Assembly (NCBI RefSeq): GCF_004362895.1
Contig: NZ_SNXI01000015.1
Span: 1-64,000 of the forward strand
From: Idiomarina aquatica
GTDB lineage: Bacteria > Pseudomonadota > Gammaproteobacteria > Enterobacterales > Alteromonadaceae
Direction of reading: 5' to 3'
DNA: 64,000 bases
Shown here: positions 63,724 through 64,000 of the stretch, piece by piece
How positions within the stretch are numbered: the first letter of the stretch is position 1
Layout: every line of letters begins with the position of its first letter
Notes under the pieces: generated by a model
Told to the model about the DNA's origin: nothing
The model's input: the letters and a program-made list of their open reading frames with translations, nothing else
The model's database searches: none
Translations under genes and position numbers: made by a program

Positions 63724-64000
63724 GCACCCAAAATGGCGCCCCATTCGAACAGTTCCTGTAGCGCTTGCTGTGCGTGGTGATGGAAACTGGTATCAGCGTT
63801 TATACCAAGCTGCATGGCCAATTGCTCGATGGCATCCTGCCCTGAACTAATGTCTTTTTGCTGTAATTGCTGCCAAAGCAGACCAAATATCGGGGTCATG
63901 AGACGAAAGCCGATGCTCAGATCAGGCTTACGATAAACCAGTACCAGTGTATCCTTTTTTTCCTGCAAAGTGGGCTGCCGTTCAATACTGATCTCATGCA
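63705..64000 (-). CDS. Partial DUF2063/HvfC-like protein (runs out of the window)
   Basis: The C-terminal 97 residues of a protein whose start lies beyond 64000. LVYRKPDLSIGFRLMTPIFGLLWQQLQ and EQLAMQLGI resemble the C-terminal winged-helix domain of HvfC/BufC (DUF2063) proteins, often paired with DUF692 proteins that modify copper-binding peptides. It overlaps the comM 3' end by 19 bp. The assignment is tentative because only the tail is seen. Confidence 0.5.
   Translation of the reverse strand, partial: HEISIERQPTLQEKKDTLVLVYRKPDLSIGFRLMTPIFGLLWQQLQQKDISSGQDAIEQLAMQLGINADTSFHHHAQQALQELFEWGAILGAHNERT

Overview
The window reads as chromosome of a marine gammaproteobacterium, most likely of the Alteromonadales and perhaps Idiomarinaceae. 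That placement rests on gene content (quinol NO reductase, NnrS, fused NarK, NhaD, large M14 carboxypeptidase, KtrAB, cytochrome c5, UbiTUV, YebG) and moderate base composition. It was not tested by phylogeny.

Positions 1-22400 are an anaerobic and nitrogen-oxide respiration region. They hold tpm, norB (qNOR), nrdGD, a small NrdD-linked gene, nhaD, a P450, hemN-ubiT, ubiUV, mog, a TDT transporter, a double narK, nnrS, moeB, a ybaN-like gene, norR and a hemerythrin NO-stress protein. The regulatory wiring can be read by eye. Clusters of GGGT-N7-ACCC-type NorR enhancer sites with a sigma-54 -24/-12 promoter lie upstream of both norB and the hemerythrin gene, and norR is in the same window. nrdGD has an FNR-type box and two NrdR boxes spaced 31 bp apart.

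Positions 22368-38900 are ordinary chromosome: DUF4870, M14 peptidase, diguanylate cyclase, ktrAB, a chemoreceptor, DUF4399, dinB, cytochrome c5, a GAF-GAF-GGDEF-EAL protein whose EAL half is degenerate, rep, ubiK, fpr, and yebG with a LexA box.

Positions 38895-63723 are a comM (yifB) gene split by a 23,291-bp Tn7-like transposon (39752-63042). The ends are TGTCAATTCCCATAAT...ATTATGGGAATTGACA, the target duplication is GGCTC, and removing the insert restores a 511-codon comM frame. The transposition operon lies at the right end on the minus strand: tnsA, tnsB, tnsC, tniQ and a six-zinc-ribbon protein, with overlapping genes. A possible TnsE-like gene and a CoiA-like nuclease gene lie next to it. 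The cargo is defence-flavoured: a controller / MT-A70 methylase / RecX-like nuclease restriction-modification cassette, an NA37 nucleoid-associated protein coupled to a RelA/SpoT synthetase, an orphan Cas2-fold protein, a WYL regulator facing a two-gene operon with a DUF1508 protein, DUF3800, a class 3 lipase, small membrane proteins, and decaying remnants (IS3, DUF3892, antitoxin fragment). An extra TGTCA-capped end-like sequence 623 bp inside the left end suggests the end was remodelled.

The best candidates for something undescribed are the NA37-RelA/SpoT pair, the zinc-ribbon protein fused translationally to tniQ, and the 592-aa TnsE-like gene. Functions are inferred from motifs and remembered family features; no database search was run.
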